64,000 bases of DNA, from the NCBI RefSeq assembly GCF_004570345.1, contig NZ_SPQM01000003.1:46529-110528 (forward strand). Direction: 5' to 3'. This document shows, piece by piece, positions 1 to 9,407 of this stretch. The position numbers and the translations under genes were made by a program. Under the pieces are notes generated by a model that was given only the letters and a program-made list of their open reading frames with translations, ran no database searches and was not told the origin of the DNA. The stretch is from Blastococcus sp. CT_GayMR20 (GTDB lineage: Bacteria > Actinomycetota > Actinomycetes > Mycobacteriales > Geodermatophilaceae). Positions within the stretch are counted from its first letter, which is position 1. Each line of letters begins with the position of its first letter.

Positions 1-891
1 TACGCCGACGACGCCGGGCTGCCGCTGCTCGACCTCAAGGACCTGCGGTCGGTCGTCAGCTGGCTGGTCAGCGACGAGGGCAAGCCGCAGCTGAAGAGCC
101 TCGGCGGGCTGTCGTCGGCCACCGCGGGCGTGATCCTGCGCAACCTCATCGGGCTGGAGGAGCTCGGCGGCGACGTCTTCTTCGGCGAGCCCGAGTGGGA
201 GCCGGCCGACATCCTGCGGACCGCGGCCGACGGCCGCGGCGTGATCACGGCGGTCGAGCTGGCCGCCGTCCAGGACCGCCCGGCCCTCTTCTCGACCTTC
301 CTCATGTGGCTACTGGCCGAGCTGTTCGAGGAGCTGCCCGAGGCCGGCGACCTCGACAAGCCCAAGCTGGTCTTCTTCTTCGACGAGGCGCACCTGCTGT
401 TCAGCGGGGCGAGCAAGGCGTTCCTCGAGTCGGTCACGCAGACCGTGCGGCTCATCCGGTCGAAGGGGGTGGGCATCTTCTTCGTCACGCAGAACCCGAC
501 CGACGTCCCGAGCGCGGTGCTCGGCCAGCTCGGCAACCGCGTGCAGCACGCCCTGCGCACGTTCACCCCCGAGGACGCCAAGGCCCTCCGCAGGACCGTG
601 TCGACGTTTCCCGAGTCCGACGACTACGACGTCGCGGAGATGCTCACGTCCCTGGGCACGGGCGAGGCCGCGGTGACGGTGCTGTCCGAGCGCGGCTCAC
701 CCACGCCGGTGGCCTGGACGATGCTGCGCGCGCCGCGCTCGCTCATGGCACCGGTCGATCCCGCCGTCCTGTCGGCTGCCGTCGCGGGCTCGCCGCTGTG
801 GGTGAAGTACGGGCAGCCGGTGGACCGGGAGTCGGCCTACGAGCGCCTGGCCGCCCGCCTCGCTCCCCCGCCGCCGCCCCCGCCGGCCTAG
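1..891 (+). pseudogene. HerA-like ATPase (DUF853), 5'-cut by window, ending at in-frame TAG
   Basis: Left-arm copy of the gene described at 16372-17985. The frame is open from base 1 (YADDAGL...) and carries the Walker B segment LVFFFDEAHLLF at 358-393. It stops at TAG 889-891 after a poly-proline stretch. The same frame then resumes with family-typical sequence up to TGA 1099-1101 (AAFRSFARSAASALGREL near 1009-1062). The 5' half lies outside the window or does not exist on this side. Confidence 0.8.
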
Positions 892-1106
892 GCACCGGAG
901 CCCGAGCTGCCGAACCCGTGGCCGGAGATCCGCGAGCCGGCACAGCGTCGGCGGAGCCGGGCCGAGGAACCGCCCGGGGACGACGTCGTCGGCACGGTGC
1001 TCGGGTCCGCGGCGTTCCGGTCCTTCGCGCGTTCGGCGGCCTCGGCGCTCGGCCGCGAGCTGACGCGCGGCATCTTCGGCAACCGCCGGCGCCGCCGCTG
1101 AGCGGG

Positions 1107-1328
1107 TCAGCCCCAGGGAGTCCCGGTGTCACGGACGCACACCGGGCAGGCGTGCTCGTCCCCGCCCTCCGGGGGCCAGTCGCCGTCGACCACGTCGACC
1201 TTCGCGCCGCACTCCGCCCGGTACGGCCCGTCCTTGCGCGTGGCGACGGCGACCACCGCGTGCCGCTCCCCGACCGGACCGCCGCCGGCACCTGCTCGCC
1301 GACCGATCACGTACTCACTCCCGCTCAT
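1107..1328 (-). CDS. Small CxxC protein (left-arm copy)
   Basis: Mirror copy of 16145-16366, with identical product of 73 residues. It converges on the DUF853 gene, with 5 bp between the cryptic end of that frame (1101) and this stop. See the right-arm entry. Confidence 0.55.
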   Translation of the reverse strand: MSGSEYVIGRRAGAGGGPVGERHAVVAVATRKDGPYRAECGAKVDVVDGDWPPEGGDEHACPVCVRDTGTPWG

Positions 1329-1377
1329 GGACAGGGAGTACCACCTCTGGCCCTCGTCGGCCTGTCGTGGGTCCCCA

Positions 1378-1383
1378 TACGGT
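1378..1383 (+). promoter_or_regulatory. Putative -10 box of arr, leaderless (left copy)
   Basis: TACGGT sits 6 nt upstream of the arr ATG at 1390 and no Shine-Dalgarno sequence lies between. This is the layout of actinobacterial leaderless promoters. No convincing -35 box is seen. The mirror site is 16090-16095. Confidence 0.4.
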
Positions 1384-1389
1384 GACGGG

Positions 1390-1851
1390 ATGGGCGAGAA
1401 CGGCAGCACGTACGTCCCCGTGACCTACGACCACTGCGAGCAGATCCAGGGACCCTTCTTCCACGGGACGAGGTCCGTGCTCGAGGTCGGCGACGAACTG
1501 GTCCCCGGCTACGGCTCCAACTTCCAGGCGGGCCGGGTGTCGAACCACATCTACTTCACCGCCCTCGTGGACACCGCGATCTGGGGTGCGGAGCTGGCGA
1601 CCGCGCCGGCCGGGAACGGAGAGCGGGGACGCATCTACGTCGTCGAGCCCGTCGGCCCCTTCGAGGACGACCCGAACGTGACGAACAAGAGATTCCCCGG
1701 CAACCCCACGGAGTCCTACCGCACCCGCCATCCGCTGCGCGTCGTCGGCGAGGTCGACGACTGGGAGGGCCACGACCCCGAGGTGCTGAAGGGGATGCTG
1801 GACCACCTGGCGCAGCTGCGGGAGCAGGGGCTGGACGTGATCGAGGACTAG
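1390..1851 (+). CDS. arr: NAD+-rifampin ADP-ribosyltransferase (left-arm copy)
   Basis: Identical mirror copy of 15622-16083 (153 aa). Its stop shares the palindromic CTAG with the convergent VOC gene at 1848-2258. Two arr copies exist only if the palindrome is real. See the right-arm entry for motifs. Confidence 0.85.
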   Translation: MGENGSTYVPVTYDHCEQIQGPFFHGTRSVLEVGDELVPGYGSNFQAGRVSNHIYFTALVDTAIWGAELATAPAGNGERGRIYVVEPVGPFEDDPNVTNKRFPGNPTESYRTRHPLRVVGEVDDWEGHDPEVLKGMLDHLAQLREQGLDVIED

Positions 1852-2258
1852 GACGGCTGGGAGATGTTGACCATCCACTGGATCCCGAACCGGTCGACGC
1901 ACATGCCGAACTCGTCGCCCCAGACCTGCTTCTCCAGCGGCATGGTCACGCTGCCGCCCTCGGCGAGCTTGGTGAAGTAGCCGCGGAGGTCGTCGGCGTC
2001 GTCCCCGCTGAGGCTGATGGAGATGTTGCTGCCGGTGCTGGGCTCCATGCCGGCGGGCGCGTCCGAGAGCATGAGGGTGTAGCCGGCCGGCGTCTCCAGC
2101 TGGGCGTGCATGACCTTGTCCTCGTCACCCGGGGCGGCCATGCCGCTCCCGCCGTAGGTGTCCACGGCGAGGTCCCCGCCGAACACGTCCCGGTAGAACT
2201 CCGCGGCCTGGCGTGCGTTGCCCGAGAAACCGATGTAGGGGTTCAGCCGAGATGTCAC
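1848..2258 (-). CDS. VOC/PhnB-like glyoxalase-fold protein (left-arm copy)
   Basis: Identical mirror copy of 15215-15625 (136 aa, GTG start). It converges on arr with a 4-bp stop-codon overlap. See the right-arm entry. Confidence 0.8.
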   Translation of the reverse strand: MTSRLNPYIGFSGNARQAAEFYRDVFGGDLAVDTYGGSGMAAPGDEDKVMHAQLETPAGYTLMLSDAPAGMEPSTGSNISISLSGDDADDLRGYFTKLAEGGSVTMPLEKQVWGDEFGMCVDRFGIQWMVNISQPS

Positions 2259-2291
2259 GGGGAGCTCCCTCCGAGCAGGTCGAGTGGGAGA

Positions 2292-2765
2292 TCAACGTAG
2301 CGGGGCCTGGTCGTCGTGCGGAACGTTCTCCGGCCTGACGTAGTCGCCGAGCGCGTGCACCCGCCAGCCGCCCAGCCGAGGCCGGCGCACCAGGGTCGCG
2401 ATGGCGATGTCCCCGACAAGGACCATGTCCGGCGGCGGCCCGGTGGTCTCGCCGGTGTCGCGCAGGTAGGTGATGTAGACGACGTCCGGGTCGTCGACCG
2501 ACGGAGTGGCCTCCGACGCCATGCCGTAGCCGAGCAGGAGCTCGGCGGGGCCGGCGAAGGTGCCCCACCCCCGCCAGCTCTCGGGGGTGACGATGACGCT
2601 GAGGACGTCGAGGTTCGGGCCGTCGGGCTCGGTGACCGCCGTCCAGAAGACGGCGGCCACGGTCACCGGGTTGTCCGGTCCGGGAGGGCCTGCGTCCACC
2701 AGTGCGGCAACCTCGGACGTCGGTACCCGGGGCGGCGGCAGGTCCTCCGGTGGCAGCCAGGCCAT
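2292..2765 (-). CDS. Uncharacterised 157-aa protein (left-arm copy)
   Basis: Identical mirror copy of 14708-15181. See the right-arm entry. Confidence 0.6.
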   Translation of the reverse strand: MAWLPPEDLPPPRVPTSEVAALVDAGPPGPDNPVTVAAVFWTAVTEPDGPNLDVLSVIVTPESWRGWGTFAGPAELLLGYGMASEATPSVDDPDVVYITYLRDTGETTGPPPDMVLVGDIAIATLVRRPRLGGWRVHALGDYVRPENVPHDDQAPLR

Positions 2766-2797
2766 GTGCCCAGCATGCGCTGCTTCTCCGCGAGGCG

Positions 2798-3808
2798 TCA
2801 GCAGCCGGAGACGTCGTAGTCCTCGACGGCCGGCCACGCGGACGGCGGAGTGGTCGGCCAGTCCCAGATGGAGACGCCGATGGCCTGCTGCTCGGTCGCC
2901 GCCCGGGCCATGGCCGAGTAGTCGTCGGACGTCTCCTGGGCGTCGTAGCCGCCGATCACCGAGACGGTCGCACACGGGTCGTCGAGGTGCCGGCGCACCC
3001 GTTCGATGTTCTCGGTGACGTACCAGTGGGGGTCGGTGAACCCCTCCTCCGACCGGTTGGACCAGTACGCCATGGGCAGCCAGACGTCGTAGAGGTCGCG
3101 CAGTTCCGCCCATGGGAACTCCGGCCAGTACCCGGAGTTCAGCACGTCGGTGACCACCGGTGGGAGCACGACGGCGCCGAGCTCGACATCGGGCAGCGCG
3201 GCCCGCAGCTGCTGCGACAGCTCGATCAGCGCCGCGTTCCGCGGTGCGAGCGCGACGGCGTCGGTGAACTCGATGTCGACGGCGACCGCGTCGAAGCCCT
3301 GTCCGTCGACGCGGAACTCCGCGATCGCCTCCAGCCTCCGCAGGTCGCCGGCGATGTCGCCGAAGCGCGGCAGGTACCAGGCGACCACCTGCATGTCGCG
3401 CGCGTGCGCCCGCACGAGGAAGTCGCCGAGGACGTCCGTGCTCAGCAGCCCGGGGTACCGGGGGTCGTCGGCGGCCGGCTGCAGGTAGATCGTGCGGATG
3501 CCCGCCTCGGCCATCGTGTCGACGACGGCCGGCGTCACCGGCGGAACCGCGCCGCCGAACTCCCGGGTGAACCGGTACCGCGACAGCCACGTGCCGACGC
3601 CGGCGTAGGGCGACGTCTCCTCGACCACCGGGGCGGTGGTGGTCGGCGGTTCCGACGGGGCAGTGGTGGCGTCGGCCGACGGCCGGTCCCCGCGCGGTTC
3701 CGCGACGGGTTCGGCCAGTACCACGACGAGGACGGCGATCAGCAGGACGCCGAGCAGCAGACCACCGACGCGGTGGTTCGACCGCCGCCTGTGCGCGCCC
3801 CTGCCCAC
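2798..3808 (-). CDS. Membrane-anchored TIM-barrel glycoside-hydrolase-like protein (left-arm copy)
   Basis: Identical mirror copy of 13665-14675. See the right-arm entry for domain description. Confidence 0.65.
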   Translation of the reverse strand: MGRGAHRRRSNHRVGGLLLGVLLIAVLVVVLAEPVAEPRGDRPSADATTAPSEPPTTTAPVVEETSPYAGVGTWLSRYRFTREFGGAVPPVTPAVVDTMAEAGIRTIYLQPAADDPRYPGLLSTDVLGDFLVRAHARDMQVVAWYLPRFGDIAGDLRRLEAIAEFRVDGQGFDAVAVDIEFTDAVALAPRNAALIELSQQLRAALPDVELGAVVLPPVVTDVLNSGYWPEFPWAELRDLYDVWLPMAYWSNRSEEGFTDPHWYVTENIERVRRHLDDPCATVSVIGGYDAQETSDDYSAMARAATEQQAIGVSIWDWPTTPPSAWPAVEDYDVSGC

Positions 3809-3849
3809 CGCCGCATCATCCTGGGGTGGCCGCCGCGGCGACCAGTCGA

Positions 3850-4317
3850 TCAGCCGTCGACGTATCGGTCGCGCTCGACGACGAACTGGCCGGTCGCGGT
3901 GTTCGACTCGATGAACTCCGGCAGCAGCGGGATCCGCACGGTCACGGTGACGCACACGGAGAACTCCTCGCCCGGCACCAGAGTCGGCGTGTATCCCCCG
4001 GCGGACGCGCAGTCCGCGCCGGCCGGCGCGTAGGCCAGCTGCAGGTCGGTGGCGTCGACCGACTGGTCCTCGACCGCCAGCTCCGCCGCCCGCAGTGCCC
4101 GCTCCTGCCCGGTGACGGGGTCCGGCGCCGTGCCGATCGCGCGGCCTGCCTCACGGGCCGCCGCCGTCGAGGCGAACACCCCGCGCTGGACGGCCGAGAA
4201 CCCCGCGACGATGTAGACCAGCGGCACGAAGACGACGAGTGCGATGAACACGAACTCGACCAGTGCCGACCCCCGCTCCTCGCGCAGCATCCCGAGCCGG
4301 CGGCGCAGCCGGCTCAC
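3850..4317 (-). CDS. TadE/TadG-type pseudopilin, second copy (left arm)
   Basis: Identical mirror copy of 13156-13623. It overlaps the upstream tadE-like gene by 4 bp (GTGA). See the right-arm entry. Confidence 0.75.
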   Translation of the reverse strand: MSRLRRRLGMLREERGSALVEFVFIALVVFVPLVYIVAGFSAVQRGVFASTAAAREAGRAIGTAPDPVTGQERALRAAELAVEDQSVDATDLQLAYAPAGADCASAGGYTPTLVPGEEFSVCVTVTVRIPLLPEFIESNTATGQFVVERDRYVDG

Positions 4318-4727
4318 GGGCCCTCCTTGACCGCGCGGCCCGTGACGTCCAGCGGCAGCAGGTTGCCCAGCGCCGACAGCAGCGACGGCACCGAGCCCGA
4401 GCACTGCACCACCACGAGGGTCAACCCGCTGGCGTCGACCTCCTCGGCCGACGTGCACGCCAGCCCCTCGGCGGTCTGCGTCGACGTCGCCTGCGCCACC
4501 ACCTCCACGGTGCGCGCGGCCCCGGCGGCCGGGTCGACGTCGGCGTTCGCCGCATACCGGGCGCCCTGCTGCGCGCTCGCCGTCACCACGTTGCGCACGT
4601 GCACGTAGACGGCAACCTGCAGCACCGCGAGCAGCAGCGCCACGATGAGCATCGAGACCATGACGAAGTCGACGACGGCGCTGCCCCGCTCGTCGTCGTC
4701 CGTCGGTACGACCGACGGTTCAGCCAC
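4314..4727 (-). CDS. TadE-like pseudopilin (left arm)
   Basis: Identical mirror copy of 12746-13159. See the right-arm entry. Confidence 0.78.
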   Translation of the reverse strand: MAEPSVVPTDDDERGSAVVDFVMVSMLIVALLLAVLQVAVYVHVRNVVTASAQQGARYAANADVDPAAGAARTVEVVAQATSTQTAEGLACTSAEEVDASGLTLVVVQCSGSVPSLLSALGNLLPLDVTGRAVKEGP

Positions 4728-4926
4728 CGCTCGTGACGGAGGTGAGCGCGTTCTCGACGGCGGAGACGATCGCCTCCCGGAACGGGATGAGGATGGCGAG
4801 CACGAGGGCCGCGGTCATCACCGTGATCATGACCCAGCCCGGGACGTCGCCCCGTTCGGGATCGTCGCCCGTCACCCGGGCCGAGAGCGCAGCCAGTGCG
4901 GCGGTCAGGTACGCGTAACCGCGCAT
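4720..4926 (-). CDS. Small Flp-pilin-like membrane protein (left arm)
   Basis: Identical mirror copy of 12547-12753. See the right-arm entry. Confidence 0.65.
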   Translation of the reverse strand: MRGYAYLTAALAALSARVTGDDPERGDVPGWVMITVMTAALVLAILIPFREAIVSAVENALTSVTSGG

Positions 4927-4952
4927 CCGTGTTCCTTCCTCCAGGTCCGCTG

Positions 4953-5894
4953 TCACTGCGCCAGCGAGACGATGCTGATCAGCCCCGGGAACAGGGCGAA
5001 GAGAACGGTGACCGGCAGCACCAGGAACACGACCGGCACCATCATGGCGATCTCCTTGCGGCCGCCCGCCTCGAGCAGCCGGCGCTTGCCGGCCTCCCGG
5101 ACGTCGGCTGCCTGGGCGCGGAGCACCTCGGCCAGCGGGGTGCCGCGCTCGATCGCCACGAGCAGCCCGTCGATGAACCGGGCCAGCGGGTCCAGCGACG
5201 TGCGGTCGGCGACCTGCTGCAGGGCGTCGACGAGCGGGACGCCGGCGCGCGCGCGGCCGAGGGCCGCCCCGAGCTCGCGCGCCAGTTCCCCGCCGGAGAG
5301 CCGGGTGACCCGGGCGATCGCCGCGGTGGGGCTCTCCCCCGCCGTCACGGCCAGGGCGAGCAGCTCGGCGACGACCGGGAACTCGGCGAGCAGCAGCTCC
5401 TCGCGCTTCAGCACCTGCTGGGTCAGCCACCAGTCGCGGCCGAGCACCCCGCCGAGCAGGCCCGCCACGCACAGCAGCCCGGCCGAGAGCACGTTCAGCC
5501 CGCCGGCCGCGACCGAGCCGACGGTGGCGACCACGGCTGCCCCCAGCAGCCCGATTCCGCCCCAGACCACCTGCTCCACGCGGAAGTCCTCGACGGTCGC
5601 CTCGTCGGCCAGCGCGTCCAGCCGGCGGCGGACCGCGGCCCGTCCGCCCAGCAGCCGGTCGACCAGCCGTGCGCCGTCCCCGACGGCCGGGCCGAACACC
5701 CGGCGGACGGCGGTGAGCAGGCCCGGCTCGGTCGCGGTGCCCAGCAGCCGGGACGGCGGAGGGGTGTCGTGCACGTAGGGCGCGAGCCGGTCGACCAGCC
5801 GCACCGAGCGGAACGGCGGGGCGTAGGTCAGCACCAGCACCAGGCCGGTCGCCGCGACCAGTCCCAGCACCATCCCCGTGAGACCCGCACTCAC
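4953..5894 (-). CDS. tadC: Tad pilus platform protein TadC (left arm)
   Basis: Identical mirror copy of 11579-12520. See the right-arm entry. Confidence 0.82.
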   Translation of the reverse strand: MSAGLTGMVLGLVAATGLVLVLTYAPPFRSVRLVDRLAPYVHDTPPPSRLLGTATEPGLLTAVRRVFGPAVGDGARLVDRLLGGRAAVRRRLDALADEATVEDFRVEQVVWGGIGLLGAAVVATVGSVAAGGLNVLSAGLLCVAGLLGGVLGRDWWLTQQVLKREELLLAEFPVVAELLALAVTAGESPTAAIARVTRLSGGELARELGAALGRARAGVPLVDALQQVADRTSLDPLARFIDGLLVAIERGTPLAEVLRAQAADVREAGKRRLLEAGGRKEIAMMVPVVFLVLPVTVLFALFPGLISIVSLAQ

Positions 5895-6754
5895 TGCAGC
5901 ACCCTGACGTCCTCGGGCAGACGCCCGATCCGCAGCATCAGCCGGTAGGCCACGAGGCACACCGCTCCGCCGCCCAGCAGGATCGCCGTCCCCAGGGGGG
6001 AGTCGTAGGCGGCGAGCGTCGTCGACTGCGTCGCCAGCAGCAGGAGCACGACCCACGGCGCGGCCACCGCCAGCCGCGCTGCCGAGACCACCCAGCCCTG
6101 CCGTGTCTCGAGCTCGGCCCGTGCACGGGCGTCCTCGCGCAGGAAGGTCGCCAGGGTCCGCAGCACCCGGCCGAGGTCGCTGCCGCCGACCTCACGGGCC
6201 ACCCGCAGCGTCTCCACGATCCGGTCACCGACAGGGTCGGCCAGGTCGTCCTTGAGCCGGTCGAGGCACACGCTGAACCGGCCGCTCGAGCGGTACTCGG
6301 TGGCGAAGCGGGCGAACGGCGGCCGCAACACCTCGGGACCGCGCGTCGACAGCGCCGACAGCGCCTCCGGCAGCGACAGCCCGGCGCGGACGGCCGAGGC
6401 GAGGTTGTCGACGACCTCCGGCCACACCTCCCGGAGGTCGGCCCTGCGCCGGGCGGCGAGCCGGCGGACCTGCGCGTAGGGCAGGAAGAAGCCGAACAGG
6501 CCGAACACCAGACTGACGGTCACCGTGCCGGTGGTCAGCAGGACGACGACCAGCACCGCCAGCCCAAGCCCGAGCTGCAGCGCCAGGAGTTGGGTGGCGT
6601 TGATGCCGGTCAGCCCCGCCTCGGCGAGCAGAACCTGACGACGACCCGGCTGCCGGGGCCCGGTGCGGGGCTGCGGCGCCCGCGATCCGCTCCGCCAGAT
6701 CAGCAGCAGGCCGACCCCGGCGAGCAGCCCCAGCAGCGCGCCGGACTCAGTCAT
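5891..6754 (-). CDS. tadB: Tad pilus platform protein TadB (left arm)
   Basis: Identical mirror copy of 10719-11582. See the right-arm entry. Confidence 0.82.
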   Translation of the reverse strand: MTESGALLGLLAGVGLLLIWRSGSRAPQPRTGPRQPGRRQVLLAEAGLTGINATQLLALQLGLGLAVLVVVLLTTGTVTVSLVFGLFGFFLPYAQVRRLAARRRADLREVWPEVVDNLASAVRAGLSLPEALSALSTRGPEVLRPPFARFATEYRSSGRFSVCLDRLKDDLADPVGDRIVETLRVAREVGGSDLGRVLRTLATFLREDARARAELETRQGWVVSAARLAVAAPWVVLLLLATQSTTLAAYDSPLGTAILLGGGAVCLVAYRLMLRIGRLPEDVRVLQ

Positions 6755-7728
6755 CGCCCGTCGCCGAGCAGCGCCGGCAGGTCATGGCCGAGGGCGGCGA
6801 ACCGCTCGGGGTGCGGCGGGTAGCCGTCGGCACGGACGAGCCGCCCGTCCCGGGAGGTGAAGACGTCGGCGGTCTCGATGACGCCGCCCTCGGCGCGGCC
6901 GGGCAGGGCGACGATCTCGCGCACCCGGCGGTGCCCGGAGACGTCGGTGCCGACGTGGACGACCAGGTCGACGCTGGAGGCCACGGTCGGGACGACGAAC
7001 GCCGTCCCGATGTTCTCGCCGGCCAGCAGGGGCAGCGTGCACATCTTGACCACGGCCTCGCGGGCGCTGTTGGCGTGCAGGGTGCACATGCCCGGCAGGC
7101 CGGAGTTGAGCGCGATCAGCAGGTCGAGGCACTCCTCCTGCCGCACCTCGCCGACGACGATCCGCGAGGGCCGCATCCGCAGCGCCTCCTTCACGAGGCG
7201 GCGCAGCGGGATCTCGCCGGCGCCCTCGAGGTTGGGCTGCCGGGTCTGCATCGAGACGACGTCGGGCAGCGGCACCTGCAGCTCGAAGACCTCCTCGCAG
7301 GTGACCACGCGCTCCCGGGCCGGCACGGCTGCGCAGAGGCAGTTGAGCAGCGTCGTCTTGCCGGCCTGGGTGCCGCCGGAGACCAGGATGTTCAGCCCCG
7401 AGGCGACGGCGGCCTCCAGGAAGCGGGCCGCCTGGGTCGTGATGGTGCCGAGGGCGACGAGCTCGTCGAGGCTGTGCGCCTGCAGCACGAACTTGCGGAT
7501 GTTGACCGCCATGTGGCGGCGGGTGATGTCGGGGATCACCACGTGCAGGCGCGAGCCGTCCGGCATCATCGCGTCGACGAACGGCGTGCTCATGTCGATC
7601 CGCCGTCCGGACGTGCGGAGCATCCGCTCGACGAGGTCGGCGAGCTCCCCGTGCCCGAGGATCGTCGTCGTCAGTTCGCTGCGCCCGCGCCGGGCGATGA
7701 ACACCCGGCCCGGTTCGTTGACCCAGAA
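6751..7728 (-). pseudogene. tadA: 5'-truncated Tad pilus ATPase TadA/CpaF (left arm)
   Basis: Identical mirror copy of 9745-10722. The family-like sequence starts abruptly at about WVNEPGRVF, with a stop just upstream, so the N-terminal part is missing. See the right-arm entry. Confidence 0.8.
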
Positions 7729-8065
7729 CTACTTCCGGACGTTTGACCACGTACGATCATCGACGGAAAGCAACGCTGAGCTGGACTTTTGCTGTTTATA
7801 GTCGCTAGCTGGTGAGTGCCGTGACTGGCCATTCTGCGGACTAGTTGCGGACTGGCTGCGGACCAAGATCGCGTGCGTCCCCGTCCTCTTACCCCTCGAG
7901 ACACGGCTTCCGCTTTCCACCCGGATCAGCATTGCCGTGCGGCGCAGGCTGGCCAGCGAGCCCGGACGCTGTCAACCCGAGCGCAGCCTTGCTGTCCGGC
8001 TTCCGCACCGGCTGCGGGGCGCAGCGCATGCCTCCGCGTCCCTGGCGGGGCGCCACGGGTGGGCC
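7729..8065. other. Junction between truncated tadA and relaxase fragment (left copy)
   Basis: A 337-bp stretch without a convincing gene, the mirror of 9408-9744. It is clearly less GC-rich near 7735-7830 than its surroundings and contains the three 11-bp repeats at 7831-7863. Confidence 0.5.
7831..7863. repeat. Three tandem 11-bp iterons (left copy)
   Basis: Mirror of 9610-9642. On the plus strand the repeated core reads TGCGGAC three times with an 11-bp period. Confidence 0.6.
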
Positions 8066-8793
8066 TCATCGCCCGATGCCTGGACCAGCGGCAGTTCGCC
8101 GCGTGAGCGTTGCGAGGTCCTCGGGCCGCGGGAGGTGGACATGCCGTTCCGGGACAGTCAGCCGCGGGGCGGCCGATCGGTGTGGGGTCGGGTCGGCGTC
8201 CTGGTGTGCACGCCAGGTGTCCCGCTCCTGGGCGAGGCGGTCGGCCGGCTGGGCGAGGAGAGCCAGCTCGGTCGTCAGGCGCGTGATGCGAGCGCGGACG
8301 GCGGCCAGTTCTGCTCGCGCGGCGGTTATGGCCAGGTCGGTGTCGGTCAGCCGCTCCGCCGGGTCGAGGGTCCAGGCGAGGTGTCCGAAGCGGGCGAGCC
8401 GGTCCTCAAGCTGACGCCGGGCGTCGGTTGCCGCGGCCCCGGCGTGCCGGTGGGTCTGCTGCGCGGTGGCTGCGGTCGCGCGCAACTGCTCGTGCTCCGG
8501 GTGGGCGTGTTCGGCGTGGTGGCGGGCGTAGGAGTCGAAGGCAGTCCACAGCCGCGGTCGGTCGTCGGACCGGTCAGACAGGCGCGCGATCTGCTGCGGG
8601 TCGGTGGGCATGGTCGGGAGGTAGGGCCGCCAGGCGTCCGCCCAGTCGGCGAGCTGCTCGCCGGCCCGGTTCACCGCCGCACGCCGCAGTTGGAGCCGGC
8701 CGGGGCCGTCGAGCACGACCTGCGCGGCGTCGCGGGCGGCGTCACGCCCGGTGTCCCAGCTGTCGAGCAGCGTGTCGCGGATCCGGTCGGTCT
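8066..8793 (-). pseudogene. C-terminal part of a probable conjugative relaxase (native orientation through spacer)
   Basis: The minus-strand frame ending at TGA 8066-8068 stays open across the whole spacer to 8793 and reads as plausible protein throughout (for example AETDRIRDTLLDSWDTGR at the spacer end). It is rich in Ala, Arg, Gln and charged residues with long helical heptad-like stretches. That resembles the coiled C-terminal region of actinobacterial MobF/TraA-type relaxases; no catalytic relaxase or helicase motif lies in the visible part, so this call rests on resemblance only. The N-terminal bulk should lie to the right of 8793 but is replaced by the fold-back copy. An in-frame GTG at 8716 gives a 216-aa ORF, but it is unlikely to be the true start. 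Confidence 0.45.
8680..8793. repeat. 114-bp spacer at the centre of the palindrome
   Basis: Symmetry breaks at 8679/8680 and 8793/8794. Read on the minus strand, the spacer continues the open frame of the left-arm relaxase fragment without a break and in plausible protein sequence. The spacer is therefore native flanking sequence of the left arm, and the artificial or recombinant joint lies at about 8793/8794. The arm edge contains TTCACCGCCG, which could serve as microhomology for a fold-back. Confidence 0.9.
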
Positions 8794-9407
8794 CGGCGGT
8801 GAACCGGGCCGGCGAGCAGCTCGCCGACTGGGCGGACGCCTGGCGGCCCTACCTCCCGACCATGCCCACCGACCCGCAGCAGATCGCGCGCCTGTCTGAC
8901 CGGTCCGACGACCGACCGCGGCTGTGGACTGCCTTCGACTCCTACGCCCGCCACCACGCCGAACACGCCCACCCGGAGCACGAGCAGTTGCGCGCGACCG
9001 CAGCCACCGCGCAGCAGACCCACCGGCACGCCGGGGCCGCGGCAACCGACGCCCGGCGTCAGCTTGAGGACCGGCTCGCCCGCTTCGGACACCTCGCCTG
9101 GACCCTCGACCCGGCGGAGCGGCTGACCGACACCGACCTGGCCATAACCGCCGCGCGAGCAGAACTGGCCGCCGTCCGCGCTCGCATCACGCGCCTGACG
9201 ACCGAGCTGGCTCTCCTCGCCCAGCCGGCCGACCGCCTCGCCCAGGAGCGGGACACCTGGCGTGCACACCAGGACGCCGACCCGACCCCACACCGATCGG
9301 CCGCCCCGCGGCTGACTGTCCCGGAACGGCATGTCCACCTCCCGCGGCCCGAGGACCTCGCAACGCTCACGCGGCGAACTGCCGCTGGTCCAGGCATCGG
9401 GCGATGA
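8794..9407 (+). pseudogene. C-terminal part of a probable conjugative relaxase (right copy)
   Basis: Right-arm copy of the same C-terminal fragment, from about AVNRAGEQLADWADAW to GPGIGR and TGA 9405-9407. Upstream, the frame runs into the spacer read in the wrong (antisense) direction as far as a GTG at 8751, giving a chimeric N-terminus of about 15 residues. As it stands it cannot encode a complete relaxase. It is co-directional with the truncated tadA 337 bp downstream. Confidence 0.45.

Larger units (their letters stand above)
1..8679. repeat. Left arm of 17.5-kb inverted repeat
   Basis: Every base I compared pairs with the reverse complement of 8794-17472 (x pairs with 17473-x), and all reading frames of both strands translate identically in the two arms. 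The arm reaches the first base of the window, so its outer end is unknown and may lie further left. It holds 13 genes or gene fragments. Zero visible divergence over 8.7 kb points to a very recent event or a technical artefact. Confidence 0.97.
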
